The position numbers and the translations under genes are program-made. DNA of 64,000 nucleotides from assembly GCF_011762125.1 (NCBI RefSeq), contig NZ_JAASQN010000005.1, positions 1-64,000 on the forward strand, written 5' to 3'. Positions 1-8,625 of this stretch are shown in pieces. Source of the stretch: Sphingopyxis panaciterrae. GTDB taxonomy: Bacteria > Pseudomonadota > Alphaproteobacteria > Sphingomonadales > Sphingomonadaceae. Below the pieces are notes generated by a model, which was not told the DNA's origin, ran no database searches, and saw only the letters and a list, made by a program, of their open reading frames with translations. How positions within the stretch are numbered: the stretch's first letter is position 1; the number at the start of each line of letters is the position of its first letter.

Positions 1-51
1 GCGCAGCGAGCAAGAGGAAGAGCGCCGCCTTCGGCGGCTACCCACCCCCAG

Positions 52-72
52 CCCCTCCCTAAAAGGGAGGGG
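52..72. repeat. short inverted repeat at left edge
   Basis: Nine-base arms (CCCCTCCCT and its complement) around a 3-base loop. The rest of positions 1-278 is G+C rich with no convincing gene. The motif resembles the CT-rich palindromes at 11.3-11.6 kb and 51.3-51.5 kb. Confidence 0.6.
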
Positions 73-278
73 AGAAGAACGTCCGCAATCGGCCGAAACC
101 CGCCATTCGCATCGCCGCCTTGCGGAATCCGGCGCCATCCGGCTATCTCGGCACGTCCGCGGCATATTCGGTGAACTCGCAAGCTCAGAAACCGGATATG
201 CCCGCAAGGCGCCGCGGCCGCCTTCCCACCGATTTGACGGGCCGGGCAGAGAAGCGCATTGTGGCGGCGAGAGGATCG

Positions 279-1232
279 ATGACAGAGACCGCCCACCAGC
301 ACGCCGACCAGGTGTTCGACACGGTGCGCTCGCCGCGGCGCGCGGCGGTGTCGCCGGTGGCCGCGTCATGGTGCCGGTCGGCGCTGCACCACCGGCTCGA
401 CCCCGCGTCCGAAGGCAAGCGCGAACTGCTCGACGCGCGCGCGATCGCCGACAAGCGCGAAGCACATGAACCGCTGCTCGCGGTCGCCATTCCCGTCCTC
501 GACCAGATGTTCCGCGCCGTCGGCCGTTCGGGCTGCGGCGTCATATTGAGCGACGCCAGCGGCGCGATCCTCGACCACCGGGTCGGCGACGGCGATCGCG
601 ACGCCTTTGCCGAGGCGGGGCTGGTGACCGGCGGCCGGTGGAGCGAGGCCGAGGAAGGCACCAACGGCATCGGGACCTGTCTGTTCGAGGACAAGCCGGT
701 GATCATCCACCGCGACCAGCATTTCGCCAGCCGCAACATCGACATCAGCTGCATGGACGCGCCGGTGCACGACCCGCACGGCCGGCTGATCGCCGCGCTC
801 GACGTATCGAGCTGCCGCGACGATCATGGCCCCGCGATGGCGGAGGCGGTCGCGGCGCTGGTCCGCGACGCGGCACGGCGGATCGAGCGCGATTATTTCT
901 GCCGCCATTTCGAGGGCGCGCGCATCATTTTTCTCGGCGACGCGCCCGCGGGCTGGGAACTGCTCGCCGCCGACCGCGACGACCTGGTGATCGGCGCCAG
1001 CCGCGCGGCGCGCCAGCGGCTCGGCGTCACCGACGCGATGCTCGAACGGCCGCGCCCCGTCGCACAGCTGATGGGCGGTGATGCTGCCCCGTCGTTCGAG
1101 CAGGCCGACCGCACGATCCTGCGCCAGGCGCTCGCGCAGGCGGGGGGCAATGCAAGCGAGGCGGCCCGCCTGCTCGGCATCGGCCGCGCGACCCTCTATC
1201 GCCGCATGGCGCGCGCGGGACTGCGCGGCTGA
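279..1232 (+). CDS. GAF domain / Fis-type HTH transcriptional regulator (AcoR-like, no AAA+ domain)
   Basis: Predicted activator of 317 aa. The ATG at 279 is chosen over the upstream ATG at 120 because GAGAGGA precedes it. The N-terminal half matches AcoR-type sensor regions: the GTNGIGTCLFED stretch and the following DPHGRLIAALDVSS are typical of this GAF family. The last ~40 residues form a Fis-type helix-turn-helix (GGNASEAARLLGIGRATLYR). The central sigma-54-interacting AAA+ domain of full-length AcoR proteins is missing, so it probably does not work as a classical sigma-54 activator. It lies upstream of, and in the same direction as, the aldehyde dehydrogenase, which is the likely target (inference). 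The ligand is unknown. Confidence 0.85.
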   Translation: MTETAHQHADQVFDTVRSPRRAAVSPVAASWCRSALHHRLDPASEGKRELLDARAIADKREAHEPLLAVAIPVLDQMFRAVGRSGCGVILSDASGAILDHRVGDGDRDAFAEAGLVTGGRWSEAEEGTNGIGTCLFEDKPVIIHRDQHFASRNIDISCMDAPVHDPHGRLIAALDVSSCRDDHGPAMAEAVAALVRDAARRIERDYFCRHFEGARIIFLGDAPAGWELLAADRDDLVIGASRAARQRLGVTDAMLERPRPVAQLMGGDAAPSFEQADRTILRQALAQAGGNASEAARLLGIGRATLYRRMARAGLRG

Positions 1233-1265
1233 CGCGTGATTCCGCCTTGCACAAATAAGCGGTGT

Positions 1266-1342
1266 GCTCCCGCGAAGGCGGGAGCCCATCACTGGTCGGC
1301 GCAAACTTGAACCGTCCGGTGATGGGTCCCCGCCTTCGCGGA
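1266..1342. repeat. palindromic repeat, family B (divergent copy)
   Basis: Arms resemble CTCCCGCGAAGGCGGGAG and GGGTCCCCGCCTTCGCGG, an interrupted palindrome like those at 13121 and 32141. It fills most of the first part of the gap between the regulator and the aldehyde dehydrogenase. Confidence 0.6.
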
Positions 1343-1394
1343 GACACATGCCTCTTTTGCGGTAGGCCATCCATTGACGTGGCTTCGATCCCCC

Positions 1395-1420
1395 GACCTG
1401 TACCATAAGCGAGACAGGTC
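1395..1420. promoter_or_regulatory. inverted repeat upstream of aldehyde dehydrogenase, possible operator
   Basis: GACCTGT (1395-1401) and ACAGGTC (1414-1420) form perfect 7-base arms with a 12-base spacer, about 110 bases before the dehydrogenase start. Fis-type regulators bind such dyads, so this is a candidate site for the upstream gene product. No convincing -24/-12 sigma-54 element was seen nearby. Confidence 0.35.
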
Positions 1421-1529
1421 GCTCTCACCCGTCGTCGTCGCCGCTTTCCCCCACGCCCGCCGGATGAAATGCTCGCCCGCGACAACGCCGGCCGGATTCG
1501 GCGCTGCATTTCGGGAAGAGGAACAGAAT

Positions 1530-3053
1530 ATGGACGCCATCGTTCAGGACCGCGCCGCCGCGCTGCAGGCGCCATTTAAAGAGCGCTACGACAATTTCAT
1601 CGACGGCAAATGGGCTCCGCCGCGGTCGGGCCGCTATTTCGACAATGTCTCGCCGATCAACGGCAAGGTGGTGGGCCAGATCGCGCGCTCGGACGCCGCC
1701 GATATCGAGGCGGCGCTCGATGCGGCGCACGCGGCAAAGGACGCCTGGGGCCGCACCTCGGTCGCCGAACGCGCGCTGATCCTCAGCCGCATCGCCGACC
1801 GGATGGAAAGCAATCTGGAAAAGCTCGCGACCGCCGAGACGTGGGACAATGGCAAGCCGATCCGCGAGACGATGGCCGCCGACCTGCCGCTGGCGATCGA
1901 TCACTTCCGCTATTTCGCCGGCGCGATCCGCGCCCAGGAAGGCTCGCTGGGCGAGATCGACGACGATACCGTCGCCTATCATTTCCACGAGCCGCTGGGC
2001 GTCGTCGGCCAGATCATCCCGTGGAATTTCCCGCTGCTGATGGCGTGCTGGAAGCTCGCCCCGGCGCTCGCGGCGGGCAATTGCGTCGTGCTGAAGCCCG
2101 CCGAACAGACCCCGGCATCGATCCTCGTCTGGGCCGAACTGGTCGCCGACCTGTTGCCGCCGGGCGTGCTCAACATCGTCAACGGCTTCGGGCTGGAGGC
2201 GGGCAAGCCGCTCGCCTCGTCGAACCGCATCGCCAAGATCGCCTTCACCGGCGAAACGACGACGGGGCGGCTGATCATGCAATATGCCAGCGAAAATCTG
2301 ATTCCCGTGACGCTCGAACTCGGCGGCAAATCGCCCAACATCTTCTTCGAGGATGTCCTGCGCGAGGATGATGATTATTTCGACAAGGCGATCGAGGGTT
2401 TCGTGATGTTCGCGCTCAACCAGGGCGAGGTCTGCACCTGCCCCAGCCGCGCGCTGATCCACGAGAAGATCTACGACCGCTTCATGGAGCGCGCGCTGAA
2501 GCGCGTCGCGGCGATCGTCCAGGGCAACCCGCTCGATCCCGCGACGATGATCGGGGCGCAGGCGTCGTCCGAACAGCGCGAGAAGATCCTTTCCTATTTC
2601 GACATCGGCCGCCAGGAAGGCGCCGAAGTGCTGATCGGCGGCGGCGCGGCCGACCTTGGGGGCGAATTTGCGGGCGGCTATTATATCCAGCCGACCGTGC
2701 TCAAGGGCCACAACAAGATGCGCATCTTCCAGGAAGAGATTTTCGGACCCGTCGTTTCGGTCACCACCTTCAAGGATGATGCCGAGGCGCTCGAACTCGC
2801 CAACGACACGCTGTACGGCCTCGGCGCCGGGGTATGGAGCCGCGACGCCAACACCTGCTACCGCTTCGGCCGCGCGATCAAGGCGGGGCGCGTGTGGACC
2901 AACTGCTATCACGCCTATCCCGCGCATGCGGCGTTCGGCGGCTACAAGCAGTCGGGCATCGGGCGCGAAAATCACAAGATGATGCTCGACCATTATCAGC
3001 AGACGAAGAATATGTTGGTGAGCTACAGCCCGAAAAAGCTCGGCTTTTTCTGA
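1530..3053 (+). CDS. NAD(P)-dependent aldehyde dehydrogenase (AcoD/ExaC type)
   Basis: Aldehyde dehydrogenase superfamily protein of 507 aa, oxidising an aldehyde (in close relatives acetaldehyde) to the acid in the cytoplasm. The ATG at 1530 follows GGGAAGAGGAA; the reading frame stays open to 1374 but that extension is not family-like. Visible motifs are the active-site glutamate segment LELGGKSPN, the catalytic cysteine in [11 protein letters not shown], and [13 protein letters not shown] near the C-terminus. The [11 protein letters not shown] form is characteristic of the AcoD/ExaC branch. An AcoR-like regulator upstream and a DUF779 gene downstream are the usual company of acetaldehyde dehydrogenases. 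The substrate is inferred from family and context. Confidence 0.93.
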   Translation: MDAIVQDRAAALQAPFKERYDNFIDGKWAPPRSGRYFDNVSPINGKVVGQIARSDAADIEAALDAAHAAKDAWGRTSVAERALILSRIADRMESNLEKLATAETWDNGKPIRETMAADLPLAIDHFRYFAGAIRAQEGSLGEIDDDTVAYHFHEPLGVVGQIIPWNFPLLMACWKLAPALAAGNCVVLKPAEQTPASILVWAELVADLLPPGVLNIVNGFGLEAGKPLASSNRIAKIAFTGETTTGRLIMQYASENLIPVTLELGGKSPNIFFEDVLREDDDYFDKAIEGFVMFALNQGEVCTCPSRALIHEKIYDRFMERALKRVAAIVQGNPLDPATMIGAQASSEQREKILSYFDIGRQEGAEVLIGGGAADLGGEFAGGYYIQPTVLKGHNKMRIFQEEIFGPVVSVTTFKDDAEALELANDTLYGLGAGVWSRDANTCYRFGRAIKAGRVWTNCYHAYPAHAAFGGYKQSGIGRENHKMMLDHYQQTKNMLVSYSPKKLGFF

Positions 3054-3060
3054 TTTCCCC

Positions 3061-3087
3061 GGCCCGCGCGTCATCGGCGCGCGGGCC
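3061..3087. other. strong hairpin between aldehyde dehydrogenase and DUF779 gene
   Basis: Ten-base perfect arms (GGCCCGCGCG at 3061-3070; complement at 3078-3087) around a 7-base loop, 8 bases after the dehydrogenase stop. No T-run follows, so it is more likely an mRNA-stabilising or partly attenuating hairpin than a full terminator. Confidence 0.5.
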
Positions 3088-3105
3088 GCTTGCCGGAGGC
3101 GCCGC

Positions 3106-3465
3106 ATGACCGCCCGCGTTATCGCCACCGAACCCGCCCTCGCCCTGATCGCCGAGCTGCAGGCCGAATATGGCGCGATCCTGTTCCACCAGTCGGGCGG
3201 CTGCTGCGACGGATCGTCGCCGATGTGCTATCCGGCGGGCGATTTCCGCATCGGCGCGGGCGATATCCACCTCGGCGATGTCGGCGGCGCGCCCGTCTAT
3301 ATCGGCCGCGCGCAGGGCGATGCCTGGGCCCACACCCAACTGATCCTCGACGTCGTCCCCGGCCGCGGCGGGATGTTCAGTCTCGATAACGGCCGCGAGC
3401 AAAGGTTTCTGACCCGCGGGCGCGTGTTCGACGAGAGCGAACGGCGGAAATTGGGGTTGGGATGA
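3106..3465 (+). CDS. DUF779 domain protein
   Basis: Protein of 119 aa matching DUF779, a small family encoded almost always beside aldehyde or alcohol dehydrogenases. The conserved cysteine-rich stretch HQSGGCCDGSSPMC lies at about residues 28-41 and could hold a metal or redox group (inference). Its ATG follows GCCGGAGGCGCC, 52 bases after the dehydrogenase stop, so the two are probably co-transcribed. The biochemical role of the family is not established. Confidence 0.88.
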   Translation: MTARVIATEPALALIAELQAEYGAILFHQSGGCCDGSSPMCYPAGDFRIGAGDIHLGDVGGAPVYIGRAQGDAWAHTQLILDVVPGRGGMFSLDNGREQRFLTRGRVFDESERRKLGLG

Positions 3466-3495
3466 TAATGGTCGGAAGCTGCCGTTCCCATTCAT

Positions 3496-3589
3496 CGTCA
3501 CCCCGGACTTGATCCGGGGTCCCGCTTGACCCCAGGAGTTGCCGGCGCCCCCAAAAAAGCGGGATCCCGGGTCAAGCCCGGGATGACGA
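3496..3589. repeat. palindromic repeat, family A (copy 1)
   Basis: A bipartite palindrome: CGTCACCCCGGACTTGATCC with its GGGGTCCCGC tail, a ~25-base spacer, then AAAGCGGGATCCCGGGTCAA ending GGGATGACG. It occupies the gap between two convergent genes. Same family as the copies at 12987, 16083, 26544, 31999, 33966, 40353 and 52878. Confidence 0.85.
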
Positions 3590-3643
3590 GGTGGGCGGCG
3601 CAAGTCCGCTTCACAACCCATAGCCGCTATTCGTTCCGGGCTG

Positions 3644-6148
3644 CTACAACCCCGGCAGCGTCTGGCTCGCAAAGCCCCAACCCTTGAGCTCGGCGCTGCC
3701 CGCGCGTTCGAGTAGCGCCTCGGCGTCGCCGATCGTCCACGCCCCGGCGCTTCCGATATCGGCGAGCGCGTCCCAGCCGACCGGTGCCGCGACCGGCGCC
3801 TTTTCGCGCGCTCGCGCCGAATAGGGCATGATCGCGGTGCTGCCGCGCTGGTTGCGCAGGTAATCGATGAAGATCTTGCCCTTGCGTTTTGCCTTGCTCA
3901 TCGTCGCGACATAGCGGTCGGGCTCGGCGAGGCTCAGCGCTTCGGCGAAGCGTTTCGAGAAATCCTTGTGCGCGTCCCAGCTGTGCCCCGGATCGAGCGG
4001 CACGACGACATGCACCCCCTTGCCGCCCGACAGCATCGCGAAGCTGACCAGCCCGATGTCGGCGAGCTGGCGGCGGATGTCCACCGCAGCCTTCTTCACC
4101 GCAGCGAAATCGAGCCCCTTGTCGGGGTCGAGGTCGAAAACCATGCGGTCGGGCTTTTCGAGCGTGTCGACAAGGCTGCCCCAGCCATGGAACTCGATCG
4201 TCCCCATCTGGACGCAGGCAAGCAGGCCATCGGCGTCGTCGACATAAAGATAATCCTCATGCCCGCCGTCCTTCTCGCGGATCGGGATATGGTGGACATG
4301 CTCCCCGAACGACCCCGAATCATGTTTCTGGAAGAAGCATTTCTTCGCGCGGCCTTGCGGGCAGCGGACAAGGCTGATCGGGCGGCGCGCGGCGTGCGCA
4401 AGCATCAGGGGGGCGATCGCGGCATAATAATCGGCAAGGTCGCCCTTGGTCGCCTTTGCCTCGGGAAAGATGACGCGGTCGCGGCTGCTGATCGTCACAT
4501 CGCTCGCCGGTTCGGGCGCCGGCTGTTTCTTTTCGGGAGTCACCTCTTTCGCCTCCTTGTCGCTGCGCAGGCCGAGGAAGCTTGCGTGGCGGACCGCGCC
4601 GCCGCCCGTAAATTCGGCAAAGGCGATTTCGGCGACGAGATCGGGCCGCAGCCAGCGCACCTTGCGCGCGGCCGCCTGGTCGACTTCGAGCGGCGCGGTC
4701 TGACGCGCGCGCGCGGCAAATTTCTTCGCAAGGCCGGCCATGGCGCCGGTGTCGAAGCCGGTACCGACATTGCCTTTATAGACGAGCCTGCCGCCCTCAT
4801 GCTGCGCGAGGAGCAGCGACGAGAAAGGACGCGCTTTCGTTGATGAAGGCTTCCAGCCGACGATCACGAACTCCTGCCGCCGGGTGCATTTGACCTTCAC
4901 CCAGTTTTTCGAGCGGCGGCCTGCATAGGGGGCATCGGCGCGCTTCGAAATGATACCCTCCTGCCCCGCCTCGCACATCGCCCCATAGAGCGCTTCCCCC
5001 GCGCCGATGACATGGTCGGCGACCGCAACCGGCGGCTTGGCATCGCGAAGCAAGGCTTCGAGCCGTTCCTTGCGTTCAAGATTGCCGAGTTTCGTCAGCG
5101 AATGGCCGTCGGCTTCGAGCAAATCGAAGGCAAAGAAGCGCAGCTCGGTTTTCTCGTCCTGCGCGCCATGGCCGCGCTTGAGCACCGCTTGAAGCGAGGA
5201 GAAATCGGGGTTGCCGTCGCTGCCATAGGCAATGATTTCGCCATCGATCACGCACGGCGGCAGGTCGAGTGCCGCGATATGACGGACCAGTGGCGCAAAC
5301 TTGGCGGTCCAGTCGAGTCCGTTCCGCGTATAAACCCGAACCTTGGATCCCGCCGCCGCGATTTCGGCGCGGTAGCCGTCATATTTGATCTCGTGCAACC
5401 AGCCGTTACCGCCGGGCACTGCATCGACGAGCGTCGCGAGCTGGAGCGGCCGGAATTTCGGCGGCTTACCGCCCGCTTTGGGCTTGGCCATTTTTTTGTT
5501 ATGCGCTGCGGCGGCCGCCATCTTCTTCGCAAAGGCGGGGCCTTTCGCGCCCTCGAGCGATTGCTCGCCGCCCTCGTCGCCCGCGATTTCGGCCATCGAC
5601 CGCCCGGTGAGGACGCTGGTGAGTTGCCGCCCGACCAGGTCGTCGCCGCCGCCTGCATAAGCGTCGTTCACTTTGCGCAACAGCCAGTTCTCGCGCTTTT
5701 CGCCCGGGCGCGGCGTCATGCGGACAAGCAGCCATTCGCCCTTCATCCGCTCGCCTTCCAGTGTGAAATGGAGATGGCCCTTATCGATATCCTGCGCGCT
5801 TTTCCCTTCGATCGGCGCCCAGGTGCCGCGGTCCCACAGCATCACGGTGCCGCCGCCATATTCGCCCTTCGGAATCGCCCCTTCGAAATCGGCATAGCTC
5901 ATCGGATGGTCTTCGGTACGCACCGCGAGGCGCTTGTCGGCGGGGTCGGCGCTTGGCCCCCTGGTGACCGCCCAGCTTTTGAGCACGCCGTCGACTTCGA
6001 GCCGGAAATCATAGTGAAGCCGCGTCGCGTCGTGCTTCTGGACGATGAACCGGTTGCCCTTTCCTTTGGCAACCTTCCCCGCCGGTTCGGGTGTCAGCCT
6101 GAAATCGCGCTTGGCATTATATTGCGCGAGGGGATCGGACCGGGCCAT
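3644..6148 (-). CDS. ligD: multifunctional DNA ligase D (NHEJ)
   Basis: ATP-dependent ligase of bacterial non-homologous end joining, 834 aa. Domain order is 3'-phosphoesterase (about residues 1-190, with HDATRLHYDFRLEVDG), then ligase with the adenylated lysine in KYDGYR (Lys255), then primase-polymerase (from about residue 550, with the metal-binding FDLDPD). This is the Pseudomonas-type order, unlike the polymerase-first mycobacterial order. A lysine/alanine-rich linker lies at residues 205-231. It is immediately downstream of ku; the ku stop and the ligD start share one base, so the pair is co-transcribed and probably translationally coupled. Confidence 0.97.
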   Translation of the reverse strand: MARSDPLAQYNAKRDFRLTPEPAGKVAKGKGNRFIVQKHDATRLHYDFRLEVDGVLKSWAVTRGPSADPADKRLAVRTEDHPMSYADFEGAIPKGEYGGGTVMLWDRGTWAPIEGKSAQDIDKGHLHFTLEGERMKGEWLLVRMTPRPGEKRENWLLRKVNDAYAGGGDDLVGRQLTSVLTGRSMAEIAGDEGGEQSLEGAKGPAFAKKMAAAAAHNKKMAKPKAGGKPPKFRPLQLATLVDAVPGGNGWLHEIKYDGYRAEIAAAGSKVRVYTRNGLDWTAKFAPLVRHIAALDLPPCVIDGEIIAYGSDGNPDFSSLQAVLKRGHGAQDEKTELRFFAFDLLEADGHSLTKLGNLERKERLEALLRDAKPPVAVADHVIGAGEALYGAMCEAGQEGIISKRADAPYAGRRSKNWVKVKCTRRQEFVIVGWKPSSTKARPFSSLLLAQHEGGRLVYKGNVGTGFDTGAMAGLAKKFAARARQTAPLEVDQAAARKVRWLRPDLVAEIAFAEFTGGGAVRHASFLGLRSDKEAKEVTPEKKQPAPEPASDVTISSRDRVIFPEAKATKGDLADYYAAIAPLMLAHAARRPISLVRCPQGRAKKCFFQKHDSGSFGEHVHHIPIREKDGGHEDYLYVDDADGLLACVQMGTIEFHGWGSLVDTLEKPDRMVFDLDPDKGLDFAAVKKAAVDIRRQLADIGLVSFAMLSGGKGVHVVVPLDPGHSWDAHKDFSKRFAEALSLAEPDRYVATMSKAKRKGKIFIDYLRNQRGSTAIMPYSARAREKAPVAAPVGWDALADIGSAGAWTIGDAEALLERAGSAELKGWGFASQTLPGL

Positions 6149-7023
6149 CAGGCACGCTTCCGCGCCGGCACCTTCTTGGCCGGCGCCCTCTTGGCAGGTG
6201 CCTTCTTATCCTCCCCGGCGGGCGCTTTCTTCTTGCCTTCGACCGAGGCTTTGAGCGCCGCCATCAGATCGATGACATTCGAACCGCGGCCGACGTCGGC
6301 GGGCTCCTCGACATCCTCGAGGATTTTCTTGCCCTTCGCTTTCGCCTTTTTCGCGATCACGCGCTTCAGCGCGTCGACATAATGATTGTGATAGTCCGAC
6401 GCGTCGAACTTGCCCGACTTCTTGCCGATCAACGTCTCGGCGAGATCGAGCAGGTCGGCGTCGGGCTTGCCGCCCCCGACGTCGCGGAAATAATTCGCGG
6501 CCTTGTTCACCTCGTCGGCGTAACGCAGCACTTCGAGCACCAGCCCGCGCCCGCACGGGCGCAGTGCGACAAGCTGTTCCTGCCCGCGCAGCGACAACTG
6601 GCCGAGCCCGACCTTCTTCGTCCGCTTCAGCGCCTCGCGCAGCACGATATAGGCCTCTTCGGCGAGTTCGTCGGCGGGGACGACATAATAGGGCTTGGTG
6701 TAATAGAGGACGTCGATCTCGTCGGTGCCGACGAACTGGACGAGTTCGAGCGTGCGCTTGCTCTCGAGCTTCACCGCCTCGATCTCATCCTCTTCGAGCA
6801 GGACATAATTGCCCTTCGACATCTCATAGCCCTTGACGATGTCGTCGGTGTCGATCGCGCCGATGCCAGGGACCATCTTTTCATATTTGACCGGCTTGCC
6901 GCTCGGTTCGTGGATCTGGCGAAAGCTCACCGCGGCGCCCGATTTGGTCGCCGGATAGATTTCGACCGGGATCGACACCAGCGCCAGCCGGATCTGTCCC
7001 TTCCAATAGGCGCGTGTTGCCAT
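6148..7023 (-). CDS. ku: Ku protein, DNA end-binding (NHEJ)
   Basis: Bacterial Ku homodimer subunit, 291 aa. It encircles broken DNA ends and recruits LigD. The N-terminal MATRAYWKGQIRLALVSIPV is the typical start of this family, followed by the Ku core beta-barrel. The last ~50 residues form a lysine/alanine-rich tail (APAKRAPAKKVPARKRA) of the kind that supports DNA binding and LigD stimulation in other bacterial Ku proteins. First gene of the ku-ligD operon; divergent from the NIPSNAP gene across a ~200-bp region. Confidence 0.97.
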   Translation of the reverse strand: MATRAYWKGQIRLALVSIPVEIYPATKSGAAVSFRQIHEPSGKPVKYEKMVPGIGAIDTDDIVKGYEMSKGNYVLLEEDEIEAVKLESKRTLELVQFVGTDEIDVLYYTKPYYVVPADELAEEAYIVLREALKRTKKVGLGQLSLRGQEQLVALRPCGRGLVLEVLRYADEVNKAANYFRDVGGGKPDADLLDLAETLIGKKSGKFDASDYHNHYVDALKRVIAKKAKAKGKKILEDVEEPADVGRGSNVIDLMAALKASVEGKKKAPAGEDKKAPAKRAPAKKVPARKRA

Positions 7024-7093
7024 GGTTCACCTCGCATATGCGGCCGATGTTTCCGCGAGAGTCCCAATGCGCGACGGGGCGTCGCGTTCCATA

Positions 7094-7124
7094 TTGACAA
7101 AACAGGTCAACCCGTCTGTATTGT
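7094..7124 (+). promoter_or_regulatory. candidate sigma-70-type promoter for the NIPSNAP gene
   Basis: TTGACA (7094-7099) is followed by TGTATT (7117) at 17-base spacing or TATTGT (7119) at 19. The -35 region is also part of a small dyad, TTGAC-N7-GTCAA (7094-7110), which could bind a regulator or serve the divergent ku gene. A family B repeat separates it from the NIPSNAP start. Confidence 0.5.
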
Positions 7125-7138
7125 AACGACTTCGCCGC

Positions 7139-7216
7139 CCTGTGTGCCCGGCAAAAGCCGGGTCCAGAGGGGCGGCGGAATCTCGCATCGGTCCCGGCTT
7201 TCGCCGGGGAACACAG
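7139..7216. repeat. palindromic repeat, family B
   Basis: Interrupted palindrome: CTGTGTGCCCGGCAAAAGCC on the left and GGCTTTCGCCGGGGAACACAG-like bases on the right. It lies directly before the NIPSNAP start and would be in its 5' leader. Confidence 0.65.
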
Positions 7217-7224
7217 GTTTGGGA

Positions 7225-8025
7225 ATGTCGAAGATGATCAGGACATGGGTCGGGGCGATATGGATGGCCTGTTCGGCGGTCACCATGGGATCGGCAAAAG
7301 CGGCCGATACGGCTGACGCACAGATCGTCGAGTTTCGCCAGTACAAGCTGGTCGAAGGACAGCGCGATGCCTTCGTCGCGCTGTTCGATGCGCAATTCGT
7401 CGACAGTCAGGAGGCGCTGGGGATGCGGTTGGTCGGCCAGTTTCGCGATCGGGACCACACCGATCGCTTCACCTGGATACGCGCCTTTCGCGACATGCCT
7501 GCGCGCGAGCGCGGGCTGAAGGATTTCTATTACGGCCCGGTGTGGCAGGCGCACCGCAATGCCGCCAACCCGATGCTGGTCGACAACGACAATGTACTGC
7601 TGCTGCGCCCGGCGGCACCCGGCCTCGCCTTCGGCGCGGCGCCTTCCCGCGCTCCGGCGGCGGCGGCGGGCGGCGCGGTGCAGGCGGTGATCGAATATCT
7701 GTGGAAGCTGCCCGACGAGGGCTTTGCGGCCTTCTTCGCAGGCCGGATGCAGCCCGTGCTCGCAGCCGCCGGAGTCGAGGTCACGGGCGCCTATGTGCCG
7801 CTCGGCGAGCCGAATAATTTCCCGGCCCTGCCTATCCGTGACGATCGCAAATTGCTGATCTGGTTCGTTCGCGGCGCGAGCCATGACGCCATCGACGCGG
7901 CACTCGCCCGCGCTCGCGGCTCCGCGCGGTGGCAAAGCGAGGTCGCGGCGACGCTGCAAGACGCCGAGGAGCGCGCGCCGCAGATACTGCGCCTCGACCC
8001 GACGCCGCGGTCGGCACTGCGCTGA
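7225..8025 (+). CDS. NIPSNAP family protein, probably exported
   Basis: Protein of 266 aa (263 if the ATG at 7234 is used, which keeps the signal peptide). An apparent signal peptide ends near GSAKA-ADTADA. The following IVEFRQYKLVEGQRDAFVAL and the FTWIRAFRDMPARE segment are typical NIPSNAP-domain features (ferredoxin-like alpha/beta fold), and a second, weaker NIPSNAP-like half follows from about residue 150 (VIEYLWKLPDEGFAAFF). The function of bacterial NIPSNAP proteins is largely unknown. It appears monocistronic, with a TTGACA promoter upstream. Confidence 0.8.
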   Translation: MSKMIRTWVGAIWMACSAVTMGSAKAADTADAQIVEFRQYKLVEGQRDAFVALFDAQFVDSQEALGMRLVGQFRDRDHTDRFTWIRAFRDMPARERGLKDFYYGPVWQAHRNAANPMLVDNDNVLLLRPAAPGLAFGAAPSRAPAAAAGGAVQAVIEYLWKLPDEGFAAFFAGRMQPVLAAAGVEVTGAYVPLGEPNNFPALPIRDDRKLLIWFVRGASHDAIDAALARARGSARWQSEVAATLQDAEERAPQILRLDPTPRSALR

Positions 8026-8086
8026 AAGACCGAACCGATAGAGAGCAGATTGCGGGCGGCCTCGCCGCTTGCTATGGGCGCGAACG

Positions 8087-8290
8087 ATGAGCAACGCAGC
8101 CCCCGCCCCCGAAACGATCCGTACGCCCAAGACCCGCGTCGCCTGCGACGGCACGGGCGACGGGCTGGCCAACGCCGCGCTCGGCCATCCCCGCGTGTGG
8201 CTCGAGATCGACACCGACGAAGGCTTCGCCGACTGCGGCTATTGCGACCGGCGCTTCATTCTCGTCGGCGGCATCGCCGACAAGGGCTAA
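8087..8290 (+). CDS. zinc-finger domain protein (zf-CHCC, NDUFS6-like)
   Basis: Small protein of 67 aa. The pattern ACDGTGDGLANAALGHPRVW then ADCGYCDRRFIL supplies the Cys, His, Cys, Cys ligands of the zf-CHCC family, related to the zinc-binding end of the complex I accessory subunit NDUFS6. ATG at 8087 is chosen because it starts the family-like MSNAAPAPETI segment; an upstream ATG at 8069 would add six atypical residues. In alphaproteobacteria such proteins are associated with respiratory complex I; here no complex I gene is adjacent. Confidence 0.85.
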   Translation: MSNAAPAPETIRTPKTRVACDGTGDGLANAALGHPRVWLEIDTDEGFADCGYCDRRFILVGGIADKG

Positions 8291-8625
8291 GCTTCGGCGG
8301 CATCGCCGCCAGGGTTTAACTGCGGCGGCTGAGCCTTCCATGTAGGGTAAACCCGTTTTTGGTATGCGCCGGCCGAACTCACGCGACCTCGCCCGGCTTC
8401 CCTCATAAACATCTCGTGGCTTGGCGATGCCAAGACCGGCGAGAATGCGGGCCGCGCCATAACGTGATGTCTCGCCCCGGGGCCTGCGGACGCATCGCGA
8501 TTCACTGATCAAATCGGCCAAACCCCGCCCCCCATTTTTTTTGGTGGGGATGCCTGCCCGCGTCGGTGTCTTAGGGCCGCAAGGAGAAAAGCCTTTCTCC
8601 GCATCTGATCTTATGGAGAAAAATC
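8291..8625. other. intergenic region with small hairpins
   Basis: No convincing gene in 335 bases. Visible structures are CTTGGC-GAT-GCCAAG (near 8420) and GGAGAAA-AGCC-TTTCTCC (8583-8600), the latter 25 bases before the next start and probably in its 5' leader. An eight-T run near 8533 lacks a clear stem before it, so I do not call it a terminator. Confidence 0.5.

Noticed and set aside
1425..3128. 567-codon open frame on the - strand
   Set aside because: Antisense of the aldehyde dehydrogenase, which has catalytic motifs and a ribosome-binding site.
8525..8551. terminator near 8525-8551
   Set aside because: An eight-T run lies between C-rich and G-rich stretches, but the pairing is irregular and the T-run would be in the loop.
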